Below, piece after piece: positions 10,128 through 19,344 of a stretch of DNA of 52,735 bases; within the stretch, counting starts at the first letter, position 1; every line of letters starts with the position of its first letter. The position numbers and the translations under genes are program-made. Source of the DNA: Pelagibacteraceae bacterium AG-325-E08 (GTDB taxonomy: Bacteria > Pseudomonadota > Alphaproteobacteria > Pelagibacterales > Pelagibacteraceae); assembly GCA_003282985.1 (NCBI GenBank), contig QBYE01000007.1:1-52735 (forward strand). Reading direction: 5' to 3'. The notes below the pieces were generated by a model, which was given only the letters and a program-made list of their open reading frames with translations, searched no databases and was not told the origin of the DNA.

Positions 10128-10565
10128 ATGATTAAAATTTTAAAAAAAACTGTATTAATTTATTTTTTCATAAATTTAATAAGCACTTCTTTTGGTAATG
10201 AGAATTTTTTTGATAAAGGCTTAGAACTTTATAAAAATAAGAAATATGACGATGCAAGATTTATGTTTGAAAGAAGTATTGTTTTTAATCCTAAAGACTC
10301 AAGTTCATATTTGTACTTGGCAAAGATTTACAATTTGGAAGAAGATCAAAAAAAAGAAAAAAAAAATTTAGAAACAACATTATTAATTGAACCTGATAAT
10401 GAAGAGGCCATATTAATGTTAATGAAAATTGCTTTAGAAAAATCAAATTATTCAAAAGTAAAAGATCTATCAAATACTTTTACAAAAGTTTGTAAGAAAC
10501 TATGTGATGATAATAAAGATATTTTGGAGACTCTGGCGAATATAGAGCCAAAAAATGATTCTTGA
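10128..10565 (+). CDS. Small secreted or membrane-anchored TPR protein between guaB and guaA
   Basis: The protein is 145 aa from the ATG at 10128; a TTG at 10119 would add three residues and overlap guaB. The N-terminus '[18 protein letters not shown]' looks like a signal peptide or anchor. It is followed by two or three tetratricopeptide-like helical pairs ('[20 protein letters not shown]', '[16 protein letters not shown]'). TPRs mediate protein-protein contacts; no partner is evident. The end overlaps the start of guaA by 11 nt, so expression is tied to purine genes although a periplasmic TPR protein has no clear link to GMP synthesis. Function unknown. Confidence 0.7.
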   Translation: MIKILKKTVLIYFFINLISTSFGNENFFDKGLELYKNKKYDDARFMFERSIVFNPKDSSSYLYLAKIYNLEEDQKKEKKNLETTLLIEPDNEEAILMLMKIALEKSNYSKVKDLSNTFTKVCKKLCDDNKDILETLANIEPKNDS

Positions 10566-12117
10566 TCAAAGTTTAAATAAAATATTAATCATAGATTTTG
10601 GTTCTCAATTTACCCAATTGATTGCCAGAAGAATAAGAGAACTAGGGGTATTCTCAGAAATTATTAGTCATAAAAAGATTAAAAATAAAAATATTGATAT
10701 AAGTATTAAAGGTATCATTTTATCAGGAGGTCCCCTTAACGTTTATGAAATTAATAGATATTCTTTCGATAAAGAAATACTTAAAAACAATATACCAATA
10801 TTAGGTATTTGTTTTGGTCACCAAATCTTATCAAAATTAAATGGTGGAAAGGTCAAGCAATCAAAGCATCGGGAGTTTGGTTTAGCTAATGTTTATAAAA
10901 AAAAAGATAGTCTTTTAATAAAAAATTTCTTTAATCAAAAAAAAATTCATAAAGTATGGATGAGTCATGCTGATCAAGTTTCAAAATTACCTAAAAATTT
11001 TAGAGTAATTGCATCAAGTCAAAATTCAAAATTTGCAATTGTTGAGGACAAGACAAATAAATTTTATGGTGTTCAGTTTCATCCTGAAGTTACGCATACA
11101 GAAAATGGTAAAAAAATTATAAAAAATTTTATTTTTTTAATATGTAAAATTAAAAAAAACTGGTCATCAAAAGATCAAAAGATGAAATTAATTAAAGAGG
11201 TTAGAAATCAAGTTGGTGAAAATAAAGTTATTTGTGCTCTTTCAGGAGGAGTTGATAGTAGTGTAGTTGCTCAATTATTGAATAAAGCTATTGGTAAAAA
11301 GCTATATTGTATTTTTGTTAACACTGGTCTTCTTAGAAAAAATGAGGAAAAACAAGTAGTTGATACTTTTAAGAAAAGGCTCAAGATGAATTTAATATAC
11401 GTTAATGCTGAAAAAGAATTTTTAAAAAAGTTAACAAACGTTTCAGATCCAGAAAGAAAAAGAAAAATAATTGGAAATTTATTTATTAAAATTTTTGAAA
11501 GATATGCAAAAAAAATTAAGAATGTAAAATTTTTAGCTCAAGGAACTCTTTATCCAGATCTTATTGAAAGCAGATCAGTAACAGGAAGCCAAACGTCAAA
11601 AATCAAATCTCATCATAATGTAGGTGGATTACCAAAAAAAATGAAATTAAAATTAGTCGAACCCCTTAAATTCTTATTTAAAGATGAAGTAAGAAATTTA
11701 GGTTTAGAGCTTAATTTGAATAAAGAAATTATCTCAAGACACCCTTTTCCAGGTCCAGGTTTAGCAATTAGAATGCCTGGTATTATAACTAAAGAAAAAA
11801 TTAACATTTTAAAAGAAGCTGATTATTATTTTATACAGGGTCTTAAAGAACATGGTCTTTATAATAAAATTTGGCAAGCATATGCAGCCTTACTTCCAGT
11901 AAAAACTGTTGGAGTAATGGGTGATAATCGAACCTATGAATATTTGTGTTTACTGAGAGCTATAACTTCAGAAGATGGTATGACTGCTGATTTTTATGAA
12001 TTTAAAAAATCATTTTCACAAATGATTTCAAATAAAATAGTAAATAGCATAAGAGGAATAAATAGGGTAGTTTACGATATAACTTCAAAACCACCGAGCA
12101 CTATTGAATTAGAGTAG
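10555..12117 (+). CDS. guaA: GMP synthase (glutamine-hydrolysing)
   Basis: Converts XMP to GMP using ATP and glutamine. The 520-aa protein has all three domains. The class I glutamine amidotransferase carries nucleophile C86 in 'LGICFGHQ' and the His/Glu pair in '[12 protein letters not shown]'. The ATP pyrophosphatase carries the PP-loop '[10 protein letters not shown]'. The C-terminal dimerisation domain ends '...[18 protein letters not shown]', the usual GuaA terminus. The ATG overlaps the preceding TPR gene by 11 nt, and panB follows after 9 nt. With guaB upstream, it completes IMP to GMP conversion within one probable operon. Confidence 0.97.
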   Translation: MILDQSLNKILIIDFGSQFTQLIARRIRELGVFSEIISHKKIKNKNIDISIKGIILSGGPLNVYEINRYSFDKEILKNNIPILGICFGHQILSKLNGGKVKQSKHREFGLANVYKKKDSLLIKNFFNQKKIHKVWMSHADQVSKLPKNFRVIASSQNSKFAIVEDKTNKFYGVQFHPEVTHTENGKKIIKNFIFLICKIKKNWSSKDQKMKLIKEVRNQVGENKVICALSGGVDSSVVAQLLNKAIGKKLYCIFVNTGLLRKNEEKQVVDTFKKRLKMNLIYVNAEKEFLKKLTNVSDPERKRKIIGNLFIKIFERYAKKIKNVKFLAQGTLYPDLIESRSVTGSQTSKIKSHHNVGGLPKKMKLKLVEPLKFLFKDEVRNLGLELNLNKEIISRHPFPGPGLAIRMPGIITKEKINILKEADYYFIQGLKEHGLYNKIWQAYAALLPVKTVGVMGDNRTYEYLCLLRAITSEDGMTADFYEFKKSFSQMISNKIVNSIRGINRVVYDITSKPPSTIELE

Positions 12118-12126
12118 TTTAATAAA

Positions 12127-12903
12127 ATGAATGCCAAGATTAAAAATATTCTTAACAAAAAAAACAAATCTAAAATTTTGTGTCTCACTGCATATTCAAA
12201 AAATTTTGCTGAACTTGTAGATAAATATGTTGATATCACTTTAATCGGAGATTCATTGGGATCTGTTTTATATAATTACGATACTACAAAAAAAGTAACT
12301 TTAACTAATATGATTGATCATTCAAAAAGCGTTAGGCTTGGTGTCAAGAAAAGTTTAATGGTTGTAGATATGCCTTTCAATACATATAGGTCTAATTTAT
12401 CTGCTTATAAAAATGCGAAACGAGTTATTAAAGAAACAAAATGTGACGCAGTTAAATTAGAGGGTGGAAAAAAAATTATTTCACAGATTAAATATCTTAT
12501 TAAAAAAAAGATTCCAGTTATGGGCCATTTAGGTCTTCTTCCTCAATCTGCCAAAGGAAAGTTTAAGTCAAAAGGTAAATCCACTAGGGAAACAAAACAA
12601 TTAATAAAAGATGCTCTTCTACTACAAAGTAGTGGGGTATTCGCTATAGTAATAGAATGTGTAAAAGCAGCTACTGCAAAAAAAATTACACAATCCTTAA
12701 AAATTCCAACAATAGGTATTGGATCATCAGTTCATTGTGATGGCCAAGTACTTGTTACAGATGATTTGATCGGATTAAACAGTACCAAAATAAGATTTGT
12801 TAAAAAATTTATTAATATTAAAAAATATATAAATATAGGTTTAAAAAAATTTTCTAAAGACGTTAAACTTAAGAAATATCCAACAAAAAAACACTCTTAT
12901 TAG
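12127..12903 (+). CDS. panB: 3-methyl-2-oxobutanoate hydroxymethyltransferase
   Basis: PanB adds a hydroxymethyl group from 5,10-methylene-THF to 2-oxoisovalerate to give ketopantoate (pantothenate/CoA pathway). Diagnostic segments in the 258-aa protein are 'KILCLTAYSKNFAELVD', the metal-binding 'IGDSLGSVLYNYDTT', 'VVDMPFNTY', 'AVKLEGGKK', 'IPVMGHLGLLPQS', 'VIECV' and 'IPTIGIGSS...CDGQVLVTDD'. It is Lys-rich and slightly short at the C-terminus. panC is not in this window, so the complete pathway cannot be judged here. The stop overlaps the convergent TerC-family gene by 4 nt. Confidence 0.95.
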   Translation: MNAKIKNILNKKNKSKILCLTAYSKNFAELVDKYVDITLIGDSLGSVLYNYDTTKKVTLTNMIDHSKSVRLGVKKSLMVVDMPFNTYRSNLSAYKNAKRVIKETKCDAVKLEGGKKIISQIKYLIKKKIPVMGHLGLLPQSAKGKFKSKGKSTRETKQLIKDALLLQSSGVFAIVIECVKAATAKKITQSLKIPTIGIGSSVHCDGQVLVTDDLIGLNSTKIRFVKKFINIKKYINIGLKKFSKDVKLKKYPTKKHSY

Positions 12904-13511
12904 AAATATTTTTTAAATTGTTCGTTGATTGATAAAATATCTAGGTCAACTAATCCACCTATAACTAACTGAATTGCCACTAATAATATGAAGCCTAATC
13001 CAATATATGCAATCCATAAATGTTTTTGAATATAATTAGCAAGATATGTAGCCATCGCTCCTGTAAGAATTACAGAAAGTACTAGACCAAAAATCATAAA
13101 ACTAAAATTACCTTTAGCAGCTCCAACAACACCTATGACATTATCAAAACTAATTGTAATATCGGCAAATAAAACTTTATATACACTCTGAATATATGAT
13201 GGTTCTTTTGATTTTTTAGTTGGAGATTTCACTTTTTTGATTTCGAAAAGATCTTTTCTTAAATCGTTTACAATCCAAATTAAAAGTAATCCTCCTAAGA
13301 TTTTGATGAAATAGAATTCAAACAAGTATGTGGCAAATACTGCAAAAATAACTTTAAATATCAAAGCTCCAGCAACGCCCCATAATATGATCTGTTTTCT
13401 ATTTTTTGGAGCAAAATTTGCTGCGATTAGACCAATAATTATTGCATTATCGGCTGCTAAGATTATGTCTATGAAAATAATCTGAAGTAATATGAGTGAC
13501 TGTTCTAACAA
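12900..13511 (-). CDS. TerC-family integral membrane protein (YjbE-like)
   Basis: A 203-aa polytopic membrane protein with about six or seven transmembrane helices. The two TerC signature motifs are present: 'DIILAADNAIIIGLIA' near residue 15 and 'DITISFDNVIGVVGAA' near residue 115, each with the paired acidic residues thought to bind metal. A Lys/Ser-rich cytoplasmic loop ('KKVKSPTKKSKEPS') separates the halves. Some TerC proteins export Mn2+ or help metalate secreted enzymes; the role here is inferred by family only. It is convergent with panB (4-nt overlap). I saw no yybP-ykoY-like leader upstream. Confidence 0.85.
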   Translation of the reverse strand: MLEQSLILLQIIFIDIILAADNAIIIGLIAANFAPKNRKQIILWGVAGALIFKVIFAVFATYLFEFYFIKILGGLLLIWIVNDLRKDLFEIKKVKSPTKKSKEPSYIQSVYKVLFADITISFDNVIGVVGAAKGNFSFMIFGLVLSVILTGAMATYLANYIQKHLWIAYIGLGFILLVAIQLVIGGLVDLDILSINEQFKKYF

Positions 13512-13624
13512 AGTGGAAACATAATATTAGATATTAATAATAATTCAATCAAAAGTAGTATTATTTTTTTATTGATAATCTTTTTAATACATAATGAAAT
13601 GCATTTAAACAAATTGGAGGAAAA

Positions 13625-14596
13625 ATGAAATTCATAAAATACTTAATAACTGTTTTAGTTTCATTAATTTTGTCAATTAATCTTGCGATTGCGGAGAAAT
13701 GGGACATGGCTCTTGCTTATGGAGCTGGGAACTTTCATTCTGCAAACGCAACTGAATTTGCAAAAAATGTAACTGAAAAAAGTGGTGGCAAACTAACAAT
13801 CGTTACTCATCCAGGTGGATCACTATTTAAAGGTGGAGAAATTTTTAGAGCAGTGAGAACTGGACAAGCACAAATCGGTGAAAGATTTATGTCAGCCTTA
13901 GGAAAAGAAGATCCATTATTGGAAATAGACTCACAACCATTCCTGGCATCATCTTACTCAGATGCTATGAAATTATATAAAGCATCAAAAGATGAAATCA
14001 TAAAAGGTTTGGATGCTAAAGGACTTGTCTTCCTATATGCTGTACCGTGGCCAGCACAAGGCTTGTATAGCAAGAAAGAAATTAACTCAGTTAATGATTT
14101 AAAAGGTTTAAAATTTAGAGCATACAATTCTGCTACAATAAGAATTGCTGAATTAACTGGAATGGCTCCTACCAAAATAGAAGCAGCAGAAATAAGTCAA
14201 GCGTTTTCAACAGGTGCTGTTGAAAGTATGATTACATCTCCAACGACTGGAAAAAATTCTAAGATTTGGGAAAATGGTGTGAAATATTTTTATGACATTG
14301 CAGCTTGGTTTCCAAAAAATATGGTGATCGTTAATAAAGAGTCTTGGAATAAATTGGATAAAGCAACTAAAGATTTAGTTATGAAGCAAGCAGCCTTAGC
14401 AGAAAGAAAAGGTTGGCAATTATCAAAACAAGGAAACGTTGGAGATAAAAAAGCTCTAGCAGATGCCGGTATGGTAGTTGGAAAAGTTAATGCATCTTTA
14501 CAATCTCATTTTGAAAAAGTTGGAGAGACAATGGCTAAAGAATGGTCTCAAAAAGCTGGATCAAGAGGAGCGTCAGTTTTATCAGCTTATAAATAA
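13625..14596 (+). CDS. TRAP transporter substrate-binding protein (DctP family)
   Basis: Periplasmic solute receptor of a tripartite ATP-independent periplasmic transporter. It has 323 aa with a clear signal peptide, residues 1-23 ending 'NLAIA'. The mature chain shows the DctP pattern: 'ANATEFAKNVTEKSGGKLTI', 'GGEIFRAVRTGQAQIG', and the region 'DLKGLKFRAYNSATIRIAELTG' carrying the Arg that normally salt-bridges a substrate carboxylate. A strong Shine-Dalgarno GGAGG (13616-13620) precedes the ATG, and a hairpin separates it from dctQ, consistent with receptor overproduction. The ligand is unknown; a carboxylate is likely, and adjacent 5-oxoprolinase genes suggest 5-oxoproline. Confidence 0.93.
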   Translation: MKFIKYLITVLVSLILSINLAIAEKWDMALAYGAGNFHSANATEFAKNVTEKSGGKLTIVTHPGGSLFKGGEIFRAVRTGQAQIGERFMSALGKEDPLLEIDSQPFLASSYSDAMKLYKASKDEIIKGLDAKGLVFLYAVPWPAQGLYSKKEINSVNDLKGLKFRAYNSATIRIAELTGMAPTKIEAAEISQAFSTGAVESMITSPTTGKNSKIWENGVKYFYDIAAWFPKNMVIVNKESWNKLDKATKDLVMKQAALAERKGWQLSKQGNVGDKKALADAGMVVGKVNASLQSHFEKVGETMAKEWSQKAGSRGASVLSAYK

Positions 14597-14612
14597 TTAA
14601 ATTAGATATATC

Positions 14613-14645
14613 TTAAGGCCACTTAAATATTTTGAGTGGCCTTAA
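14613..14645 (+). terminator. Hairpin between dctP and dctQ (attenuator or mRNA-stabilising element)
   Basis: An 11-bp perfect inverted repeat (14613-14623 with 14635-14645, core AAGGCCACT/AGTGGCCTT) with an 11-nt AT-rich loop lies in the 55-nt gap between dctP and dctQ. There is no long T-tract. Its position suggests partial termination, or 3'-end protection giving more binding protein than permease. It ends 6 nt before the dctQ ATG, so it may also limit dctQ translation. Confidence 0.65.
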
Positions 14646-14651
14646 ATTATT

Positions 14652-15134
14652 ATGTTAAGTACTATCGATAAAACTCTAAATAAACTTTATAAATTTTCTG
14701 GTTATATTGCTGCAATTTTTTTAATATTAGTTGCAGTTTTTATTCTTATAGGTATTTCGTCAAGAATATTTGGCTTCTATATAAGAGGTTTAGCAGAATA
14801 TTCTGGTTATTGTATGGCTTCAGCATCTTTCTTTGCACTAGCTTATACTTTTGTAGAGGGTGGACATATACGAATTACTCTTTTTTTAGAAAAACTTTCG
14901 GGTAGTAAAAGATGGTTGATTGAAATTTGGTGTTTGAGTTTGGCCAGTTTTTTTTCAGGATATTTAGCATTCTATTTTATTAAAATGTTAATTATATCTT
15001 ACAAGTTTCAGGAAAGAAGTGAAGGTGCAGATGAAATATTAATCTGGATACCTCAAACAAGTGTAGCAATAGGTTCAACAATATTCTTTATATGTGTTTT
15101 TCATCAATTTATCCTAAATATAAAAAAAAGATAA
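14652..15134 (+). CDS. TRAP transporter small permease (DctQ family)
   Basis: The 160-aa protein has four predicted transmembrane helices, the DctQ arrangement, with the typical acidic/aromatic loop '...AEYSGYCMASASFFALAYTF' and 'GGHIRITLFLEKL' between helices two and three. Together with the DctP receptor and the DctM permease it forms a Na+-driven importer. The stop is followed immediately by the dctM ATG with no spacer. Sequence is divergent, as usual for DctQ, so the call leans on length, topology and context. Confidence 0.88.
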   Translation: MLSTIDKTLNKLYKFSGYIAAIFLILVAVFILIGISSRIFGFYIRGLAEYSGYCMASASFFALAYTFVEGGHIRITLFLEKLSGSKRWLIEIWCLSLASFFSGYLAFYFIKMLIISYKFQERSEGADEILIWIPQTSVAIGSTIFFICVFHQFILNIKKR

Positions 15135-16445
15135 ATGGCTGAGATATTTTTAACAATTTTTTTTATTAGTGTTTTATTATTTTTTTTAGGCTCTGGTATC
15201 TGGGTTGCATTGAGTATGATAGGGGTATCAGCAATTGGTATGATGCTGTTTACTTCAAGACCAGTAGGTGATGCAATGGCTACTACAATATGGGGAACTG
15301 CATCCTCGTGGACTTTGACTGCATTACCTTTATTTGTTTGGATGGGTGAAATTCTTTTTAGAACTAAGCTATCAGAAAATTTATTTAAAGGGTTATCTCC
15401 TTGGATGCAAAAGCTTCCAGGAGGCTTAATTCATGTAAATGTTGTTGGATGTGCTCTATTTGCTGCAATATCTGGATCATCAGCAGCAACTGTAGCTACA
15501 GTTGGAAAAATGTCTATCCCTGAGTTAAGAAAAAGAAATTATCCAGAAAAAATCTTATTAGGTAGTTTAGCTGGCTCAGGTACTTTGGGATTACTAATAC
15601 CTCCATCAATTATTCTAATTATTTATGGTGTAGCTGTTCAAGAGTCCATAGCAAAATTATTTATAGCAGGAATTATTCCAGGGATAATGATTGCACTAAT
15701 ATTTATGTCATATGTTATTATATGGTCTTTAATTAATAAGAAAGAAATGCCAAAAATTCTTGAGGAATATTCTTTTTTAGAAAAAATCAAGAGATCAAAA
15801 CAACTTTTACCAGTAATATTACTTATCTCTGCGGTTATAGGTTCTATATATACTGGAGTAGCAACCGCAACTGAAGCTGCTTCATTAGGTGTCGTTGGTG
15901 CTTTAATTCTATCTTACTTCCAAAAAAGTTTAACTTTAGAAACATTTAAATCATCTTTATTAGGTGCAACTAAAACCTCATGCATGATTGCTTTTATTTT
16001 AGCTGGTTCTACTTTTTTATCTTTAGCGATGGGTTTTACAGGATTACCAAGAAATTTAGCAATATGGATACAGGGCATGGAGCTTTCTCCTTATGTTTTA
16101 ATTTTGGTTTTAATGATTTTTTATATTATTTTAGGAATGTTTCTTGATGGTATATCTGCCGTCGTACTAACAATGGCAATAATAGAGCCAATGATAAGAC
16201 AAGCTGGTTTTGATATGATTTGGTTTGGTATTTTTTTAGTCATTGTTGTTGAAATGGCACAAATTACCCCTCCTGTTGGATTTAATTTATTTGTACTTCA
16301 AGGAATGGCAAATAAAGATATGGGTTACATTGCTAGAAGTGCTTTTCCACTATTTTTATTAATGGTTTTAGCAGTAATACTTGTAGTTATATTTCCTGAA
16401 ATCGCTTTGTGGATGCCTGAACAAATGGTAAAAAATTTAAATTAA
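15135..16445 (+). CDS. TRAP transporter large permease (DctM family)
   Basis: A 436-aa protein of about twelve transmembrane helices, the transport subunit of the TRAP system. DctM landmarks are 'FAAISGSSAATVATVGKMSIPEL', 'GSLAGSGTLGLLIPPSIILIIYG', 'YTGVATATEAASLGVVGAL' and 'MAQITPPVGFNLFVLQG'. These match the Na+/substrate-binding elements of the IT superfamily. It directly follows dctQ and ends in a 4-nt overlap with a convergent TPR gene. Confidence 0.95.
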   Translation: MAEIFLTIFFISVLLFFLGSGIWVALSMIGVSAIGMMLFTSRPVGDAMATTIWGTASSWTLTALPLFVWMGEILFRTKLSENLFKGLSPWMQKLPGGLIHVNVVGCALFAAISGSSAATVATVGKMSIPELRKRNYPEKILLGSLAGSGTLGLLIPPSIILIIYGVAVQESIAKLFIAGIIPGIMIALIFMSYVIIWSLINKKEMPKILEEYSFLEKIKRSKQLLPVILLISAVIGSIYTGVATATEAASLGVVGALILSYFQKSLTLETFKSSLLGATKTSCMIAFILAGSTFLSLAMGFTGLPRNLAIWIQGMELSPYVLILVLMIFYIILGMFLDGISAVVLTMAIIEPMIRQAGFDMIWFGIFLVIVVEMAQITPPVGFNLFVLQGMANKDMGYIARSAFPLFLLMVLAVILVVIFPEIALWMPEQMVKNLN

Positions 16446-16930
16446 TACTTAGAAGGTTGACCAGCAATTACTGCTTTTAATTGTTCATACTCTTCACAAT
16501 TACAACCTTTTAGAACTTCTAATCTTTCAACGGCAAGGTTATGCCTCTTTGTTGCTACATATAGTTCACCAAGATATTCATTAATACCTTTGTGATTTGG
16601 ATCAATAGCTAAACCCTGAAGATAATATTTTTCTCCGTTTTCAAAATCACCAAGTTTTCTAGTAGTAAAACCCAAATAATTTAAGGTATCCGCATCGTTA
16701 GGTTTTTTATTGTTTGATTTTATTAACAACCTCTGTGCTTTTGCATATCTTTTATTCGCTTTTTCTAATTTACCTTTTTTCTCATGTTTTTTTGCTGCTT
16801 TTATATGAGTTACAGCTTTTTCATAATTTGATTTAGTTTTAGCATTATCATCACTGCTACTAGAGCCTGCTGAAAATACATTTCCAGTAATTAAAAGCAA
16901 TATAGATAAAGATAAGATTATTTTTTTCAT
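16442..16930 (-). CDS. Secreted TPR-repeat protein
   Basis: A 162-aa protein with a signal peptide ('KKIILSLSILLLITGNVFSA', cleavage about residue 21), a Ser/Asp/Lys-rich linker, and three or so TPR motifs. The clearest is 'ADTLNYLGFTTRKLGDFENG' followed by 'EKYYLQGLAIDPNHKGINEY'. A Cys pair 'GCNC' near the C-terminus could form a disulfide or bind metal in the periplasm. It sits between the TRAP genes (convergent, 4-nt overlap with dctM) and pxpA on the same strand. Function unknown; TPR fold is the only firm statement. Confidence 0.8.
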   Translation of the reverse strand: MKKIILSLSILLLITGNVFSAGSSSSDDNAKTKSNYEKAVTHIKAAKKHEKKGKLEKANKRYAKAQRLLIKSNNKKPNDADTLNYLGFTTRKLGDFENGEKYYLQGLAIDPNHKGINEYLGELYVATKRHNLAVERLEVLKGCNCEEYEQLKAVIAGQPSKY

Positions 16931-16931
16931 A

Positions 16932-17711
16932 TTAAATAAATTTTTTCATTTTGTTTAAAGTTTTAAGTTCTAAGCCATTTTCAATCAAATTTTCTTTTAT
17001 TGATTTAGCTGTAGCTAATGAACTTAGATTATCACCATGTATACACACAGAGTCAATTTCACAAGGTATTTGCTTCCCGCTGTGACAATTAAGCGACTGG
17101 GTTTGAACCATTTTTAATACGTGTTTTTTTGCTTGCTCTGGGTCCATAATTAATGCATGAGATTTTTTTCTTGATACAAGATTACCATCATCCTCATAAT
17201 TTCTGTCAGCAAATATTTCACAAGCAAATTTCATGTCAAATTTTTTTGCTGCTTCTTGCATTTTTGATCCTGTAGGCACTAGATATATTATATCTTTGTT
17301 AATATCCTTAATAGTTTTGGCTAGTATTGTAGCTAGCTCAATATCTTCACAAGCCATATTATTTAATGCTCCATGAGGTTTTACATGAGATACTATTTCG
17401 CCATAGGTTAAGGCTATTTTTTGTAGAATTTCGTATTGATCAATTATTAGTTTTCTTATTTCACTTTCAGAAAGATTCATTCTTTCTCTGCCAAAATTTT
17501 CTGGGTCTTTAAAAGAGGGATGTGCGCCAATGCTTACTCCATTATTTTTTGAAATTTTTACCACTTGATTCATAGTTTCCTCATCCCCAGCATGGTAACC
17601 ACAAGCTACATTGGCTGAATTGACGATTTCTAATAAATCTGGATCATATTTATTTGAGTGATGTTTTGATTTTTCACCTAAATCACAATTTATATTAATT
17701 TCCATACTCAT
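16932..17711 (-). CDS. pxpA: 5-oxoprolinase subunit A (LamB/YcsF family)
   Basis: PxpA, with PxpB and PxpC, performs ATP-dependent opening of 5-oxoproline to glutamate. Family motifs are 'NCDLGEKSKHHSNKYDPDLLEIVNSANVACGYHAGD' (split across residues 6-42), 'GAHPSFKDPENFGRE', 'VSHVKPHGALNN', 'EIFADRNYEDDGNLVSRKK' and 'VCIHGDN'. I place the start at the ATG at 17711 (or 17705, M-E-I-N-I-N-C-D-L-G-E). The more distal ATG at 17729 leaves no room for a ribosome site next to the divergent pxpB start at 17733. The usual order is a single operon; here pxpA is divergent from pxpBC. Confidence 0.94.
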   Translation of the reverse strand: MSMEININCDLGEKSKHHSNKYDPDLLEIVNSANVACGYHAGDEETMNQVVKISKNNGVSIGAHPSFKDPENFGRERMNLSESEIRKLIIDQYEILQKIALTYGEIVSHVKPHGALNNMACEDIELATILAKTIKDINKDIIYLVPTGSKMQEAAKKFDMKFACEIFADRNYEDDGNLVSRKKSHALIMDPEQAKKHVLKMVQTQSLNCHSGKQIPCEIDSVCIHGDNLSSLATAKSIKENLIENGLELKTLNKMKKFI

Positions 17712-17732
17712 TTTTTGTAAGTATAACATGGC

Positions 17733-18407
17733 ATGATAAAAAATATATCAAATCTTGGTGACGCAGCTTTATATTGTGATTTTGGAACTGAGGTAAATAA
17801 AGAAGTAAATAACAAAGTAATACGTTATTTTAAAAGTATTCAAAAAGAAAATATTGATGGCATTAATAATTTAACTCCATCTTATAATAAATTAATAGTT
17901 TCATTTGATTTACGTAAAAAAAATTTTCAAACTATTAAAAAATTAATTGAAAATTTAAATGTTATTAATGATGACAAGTTAGAGAGTAATAATATTAAGA
18001 TTCCAGTTTGTTGCGATGAAAAATTTTCACTGGACATAAAAAGACTAGAAGAAAAATTAAAAATAACTCGTAATAAAATTTATGAAAAATTTTTTAATAA
18101 GGAATTTTTTTGTTACATGACAGGTTTCATTGCAGGGATGCCTTTTTTGGGTGATCTAGAAACTGAATTGCGAGCAAAACGTTTAGAGACACCAAGGGTA
18201 AAAGTGCCAAAAGGTTCAGTTGGACTTACAGAACAATTCGCAAATGTTTATACTTTTGAAAGTCCAGGTGGATGGAATATTATCGGGAATACACCAAGTG
18301 TTATTTTTGATAGCTCTAAGGAGAATAATCCAAATTTAATTAATCCAGGTGATACGGTCACTTTTGAGCAAATTACAAAAGATCAATACAATAATTACAA
18401 TGAATAA
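17733..18407 (+). CDS. pxpB: 5-oxoprolinase subunit B (KipI / allophanate-hydrolase-subunit-1-like)
   Basis: A 224-aa member of the KipI/AHS1 family and partner of PxpC and PxpA. It opens 'ISNLGDAALYCDFGTEVNKEVNNKV' and carries the conserved C-terminal block 'YMTGFIAGMPFLGDLETELRAKRLETPRVKVPKGSVG' (split over about residues 129-165) and 'FESPGGWNIIGNTP'. The start lies only about 20 nt from that of divergent pxpA. The last 8 nt overlap pxpC, consistent with translational coupling of the B and C subunits, which in some bacteria are fused. Confidence 0.93.
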   Translation: MIKNISNLGDAALYCDFGTEVNKEVNNKVIRYFKSIQKENIDGINNLTPSYNKLIVSFDLRKKNFQTIKKLIENLNVINDDKLESNNIKIPVCCDEKFSLDIKRLEEKLKITRNKIYEKFFNKEFFCYMTGFIAGMPFLGDLETELRAKRLETPRVKVPKGSVGLTEQFANVYTFESPGGWNIIGNTPSVIFDSSKENNPNLINPGDTVTFEQITKDQYNNYNE

Positions 18408-19344
18408 AAATTATTTTGAGATTAAAAGAGCTGGAATAAACACAACATTTCAAGATCAAGGTAGAAGCAATCTTTATCATATTGGCATTCCATTTAGTGG
18501 GGCAATGGATAATAGAAATTTTCAAATTTCTAATAAACTTGTTGGGAATGAAACAAATTCTCCAGTAATTGAATTTGCTTATCAAGGTCCATTATTAAAG
18601 TATTTTGGTGATGATATTAAATGCACAATTACAGGAGATGTAAAATTTATAATTAGAAAAAATGATAATGATATTGAAGGGAACTGTTATCAATCTTTCA
18701 CATTAGGAAATGGTGATGAAATAGACATTATATCAACTAATAAATCTGTTTATGGATATTTAGCAATTAGTGGTGAATTTAATTTAGAATATCAATGGTC
18801 TAGCTGCTCTATCAATACAAAAGCAAATATAGGTTCAAATAATGGAAAAAGAATAGAAGATACACAAAAAATATATATTTCTAAAATTAATAAGGACTTA
18901 AATGATAAAAAGCTAAATTACATAAATACAAAAATAGAAAAAATTAGAGTAATTAAAGGAACAAATTTTAATTATTTTTCTGAAGAGGGAAAAAATATTT
19001 TTTTTGATAAGGAATTTGTTGTATCAAAATTATCAGATCGTATGGGAATGAGATTAGATGGACCAAAAATTGAAAATATTGTTGATACCAACATAAAATC
19101 TGAAGGTTTAATAAAAGGGGTAATCCAGGTACCTGCAGATGGAAATCCAATTATTATGCTTTCTGATCATGGGACTATTGGAGGTTATCCTAAAATAGGA
19201 GTTGTTATAACTGCTGATTATGACAAATTGGTGCAACTTACGCCTGGTTCAAAAATTAAATTCCAAGAAGTCGAATTATCTAGCGCAGAAACTTTATTTA
19301 AACTATATGACTTAGAGACTCAAAACTTAATTTCACAAATATAA
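18400..19344 (+). CDS. pxpC: 5-oxoprolinase subunit C (biotin-dependent carboxyltransferase / AHS2 family)
   Basis: A 314-aa protein of the KipA/AHS2 family. The start at 18400 gives 'NKNYFEIKRAGINTTFQDQGR', matching the family N-terminus ('i.v...G..ttvQD.GR.g'); an upstream in-frame ATG at 18349 would add 17 unrelated residues inside pxpB. Further motifs are 'GIPFSGAMD', 'GYLAISGEF', 'SKLSDRMGMRLDGP', 'GVIQVPADGNPIIMLSDHGTIGGYP' (from about residue 239) and 'LTPGSKIKF'. The stop overlaps the EamA start by one base (TAATG). Confidence 0.94.
   Translation: MNKNYFEIKRAGINTTFQDQGRSNLYHIGIPFSGAMDNRNFQISNKLVGNETNSPVIEFAYQGPLLKYFGDDIKCTITGDVKFIIRKNDNDIEGNCYQSFTLGNGDEIDIISTNKSVYGYLAISGEFNLEYQWSSCSINTKANIGSNNGKRIEDTQKIYISKINKDLNDKKLNYINTKIEKIRVIKGTNFNYFSEEGKNIFFDKEFVVSKLSDRMGMRLDGPKIENIVDTNIKSEGLIKGVIQVPADGNPIIMLSDHGTIGGYPKIGVVITADYDKLVQLTPGSKIKFQEVELSSAETLFKLYDLETQNLISQI

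Noticed and set aside
13512..13624. Possible manganese (yybP-ykoY) riboswitch ahead of the TerC-family gene
   Set aside because: The 113-nt gap is AT-rich without the conserved loops or GC-rich helices of that riboswitch.
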